Assembly: GCF_024834055.1 (NCBI RefSeq)
Contig: NZ_JANUXZ010000002.1
Coordinates: 1-64,000 of the forward strand
Length of the DNA stretch: 64,000 nt
Reading direction: 5' to 3'
DNA from: Corynebacterium sp. ES2730-CONJ
Lineage (GTDB): Bacteria; Actinomycetota; Actinomycetes; Mycobacteriales; Mycobacteriaceae
Part shown: piece by piece, positions 63,360 to 64,000 of the stretch
Layout of the letters: the number at the start of each line of letters is the position of its first letter
Position numbering within the stretch: the stretch's first letter is position 1
The notes under the pieces: generated by a model
What the model was told of the DNA's origin: nothing
Seen by the model: only the letters and a program-made list of their open reading frames with translations
The model's database searches: none
Made by a program: the position numbers and the translations under genes

Positions 63360-64000
63360 TTAAAACAACCCCGGATTCTCCAGAAGGTGCGGGCCCTCAT
63401 TCTTAATATGCCCCACGAGAGGGTTCGCTCGATCGATATGAAGATTCTCGTAGTAGCTGGAGTCAATATTATCGAGTAGTTCCTCAGCGAGAAAGGATGT
63501 GGACATACAAGGCTCACCATTAGTCGAGTCTTGTAACCACGTCATATGGTTGACTCGCGGAATAAATAAGGGCATTCTATGGTGAATCTCAGCAACCGGC
63601 TCGATAGCCTGCGTGGTGATGATCGTCGTCGATAAGCAATTGTGGTGCGTCTCGTAGATACCGGCCGCCCACATCAGCGTTGTGGCGTGGATATAAAAAG
63701 GCTCCTTGTGTTTCCACTCATAGTAGCCATTCATCGGGATGAGGCAGCGCCGCCTAGCAAAGGCCGCTTTAAAACTCGGCTTCTGCGTCACTGTTTCCGC
63801 ACGGGCATTAAAAAGGGGCGGCCCGCTCGGGGTGCTCTGCCAAGGGGGAATCAGACCCCACCGTGCAGGAAGAAGAGATGCCTTGGCAGTGCCCGCTAGG
63901 GTGCTGAGAGCTTGGGGTTTCGGTACGTCCAATCCACTATCAGCTCTTCTCTCTACCCCCGCGTCCCCAATAGCGAGGATAGGGATTATATGCGTAGGCG
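63360..64000 (-). CDS. SOS response-associated peptidase (SRAP/HMCES family), partial
   Basis: The gene is cut by the right edge; the part seen has 213 codons, and the start with catalytic Cys2 lies outside. Reading in from the edge, the frame gives PTHIIPIL, the usual region after YNIAPT. Active-site residues are seen in NARAET (Asn), MNGYYEW (Glu) and IHHRMPLF (His). Family members form a DNA-protein crosslink with abasic sites in single-stranded DNA. An ATG at 63932 is internal, not the start. Confidence 0.88.
   Translation of the reverse strand, partial: PTHIIPILAIGDAGVERRADSGLDVPKPQALSTLAGTAKASLLPARWGLIPPWQSTPSGPPLFNARAETVTQKPSFKAAFARRRCLIPMNGYYEWKHKEPFYIHATTLMWAAGIYETHHNCLSTTIITTQAIEPVAEIHHRMPLFIPRVNHMTWLQDSTNGEPCMSTSFLAEELLDNIDSSYYENLHIDRANPLVGHIKNEGPHLLENPGLF

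Overview
The window fits a chromosome of a mycolic-acid actinomycete, most likely Corynebacterium. Evidence is the tmRNA tag (A-ENSQRDYALAA, very close to corynebacterial tags), the hisN/prfB/ftsE/ftsX/smpB cluster, and a block matching the order Rv3193c-Rv3219 of Mycobacterium tuberculosis (UPF0182, PDZ-Lon protease, UvrD2, NudC, K+ channel, AdnB/AdnA, DUF3152, DUF3107, RhlE-like helicase, WhiB1). A Propionibacterium-type transcarboxylase operon points to a propionate-forming species; the C. diphtheriae/ulcerans group would fit, but species cannot be fixed from this window. All family and synteny statements come from memory of the families, not from a search.

Layout: 1-305 promoters and leader of an rRNA operon leaving the left edge on the minus strand. 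691-4581 iron-siderophore ABC transporter with a candidate DtxR box. 5142-11822 a 6.7 kb integrative element in the 3' end of the tmRNA gene, with integrase, excisionase-like protein, primase-polymerase, SF3 helicase, a candidate iteron origin and two small Cys-rich proteins, but no virion genes. 11808-15550 ssrA, smpB, ftsX, ftsE, prfB. 15589-17602 hisN and a secreted S1 protease. 17733-21457 transcarboxylase 5S-12S-small ORF-1.3S. 21790-25043 a lipoprotein hydrolase and a surface protein. 25571-33601 an 8 kb island in the initiator tRNA-fMet gene carrying a type I restriction-modification system and a frameshifted integrase remnant. 33768-64000 conserved core: envelope and protease genes, osmoprotectant transporter, UvrD2/AdnB/AdnA repair helicases, RhlE-like helicase, whiB1, ribosomal protein bL37, a YbaK-type deacylase and a partial SRAP gene.

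Both islands use the 3' end of a structural RNA gene transcribed leftward, and each rebuilds the RNA end and supplies a new terminator. The tmRNA element is the best candidate for a little-described system: its AT-rich, iteron-flanked sequence directly after the helicase gene resembles the replication module of phage-inducible islands, in a very small actinobacterial setting. Other points of note are a possibly phase-variable hsdS, an AdnA subunit with broken Walker motifs but an intact Fe-S nuclease, a 19-bp palindrome before whiB1, and tandem competing hairpin arms before the osmoprotectant transporter.
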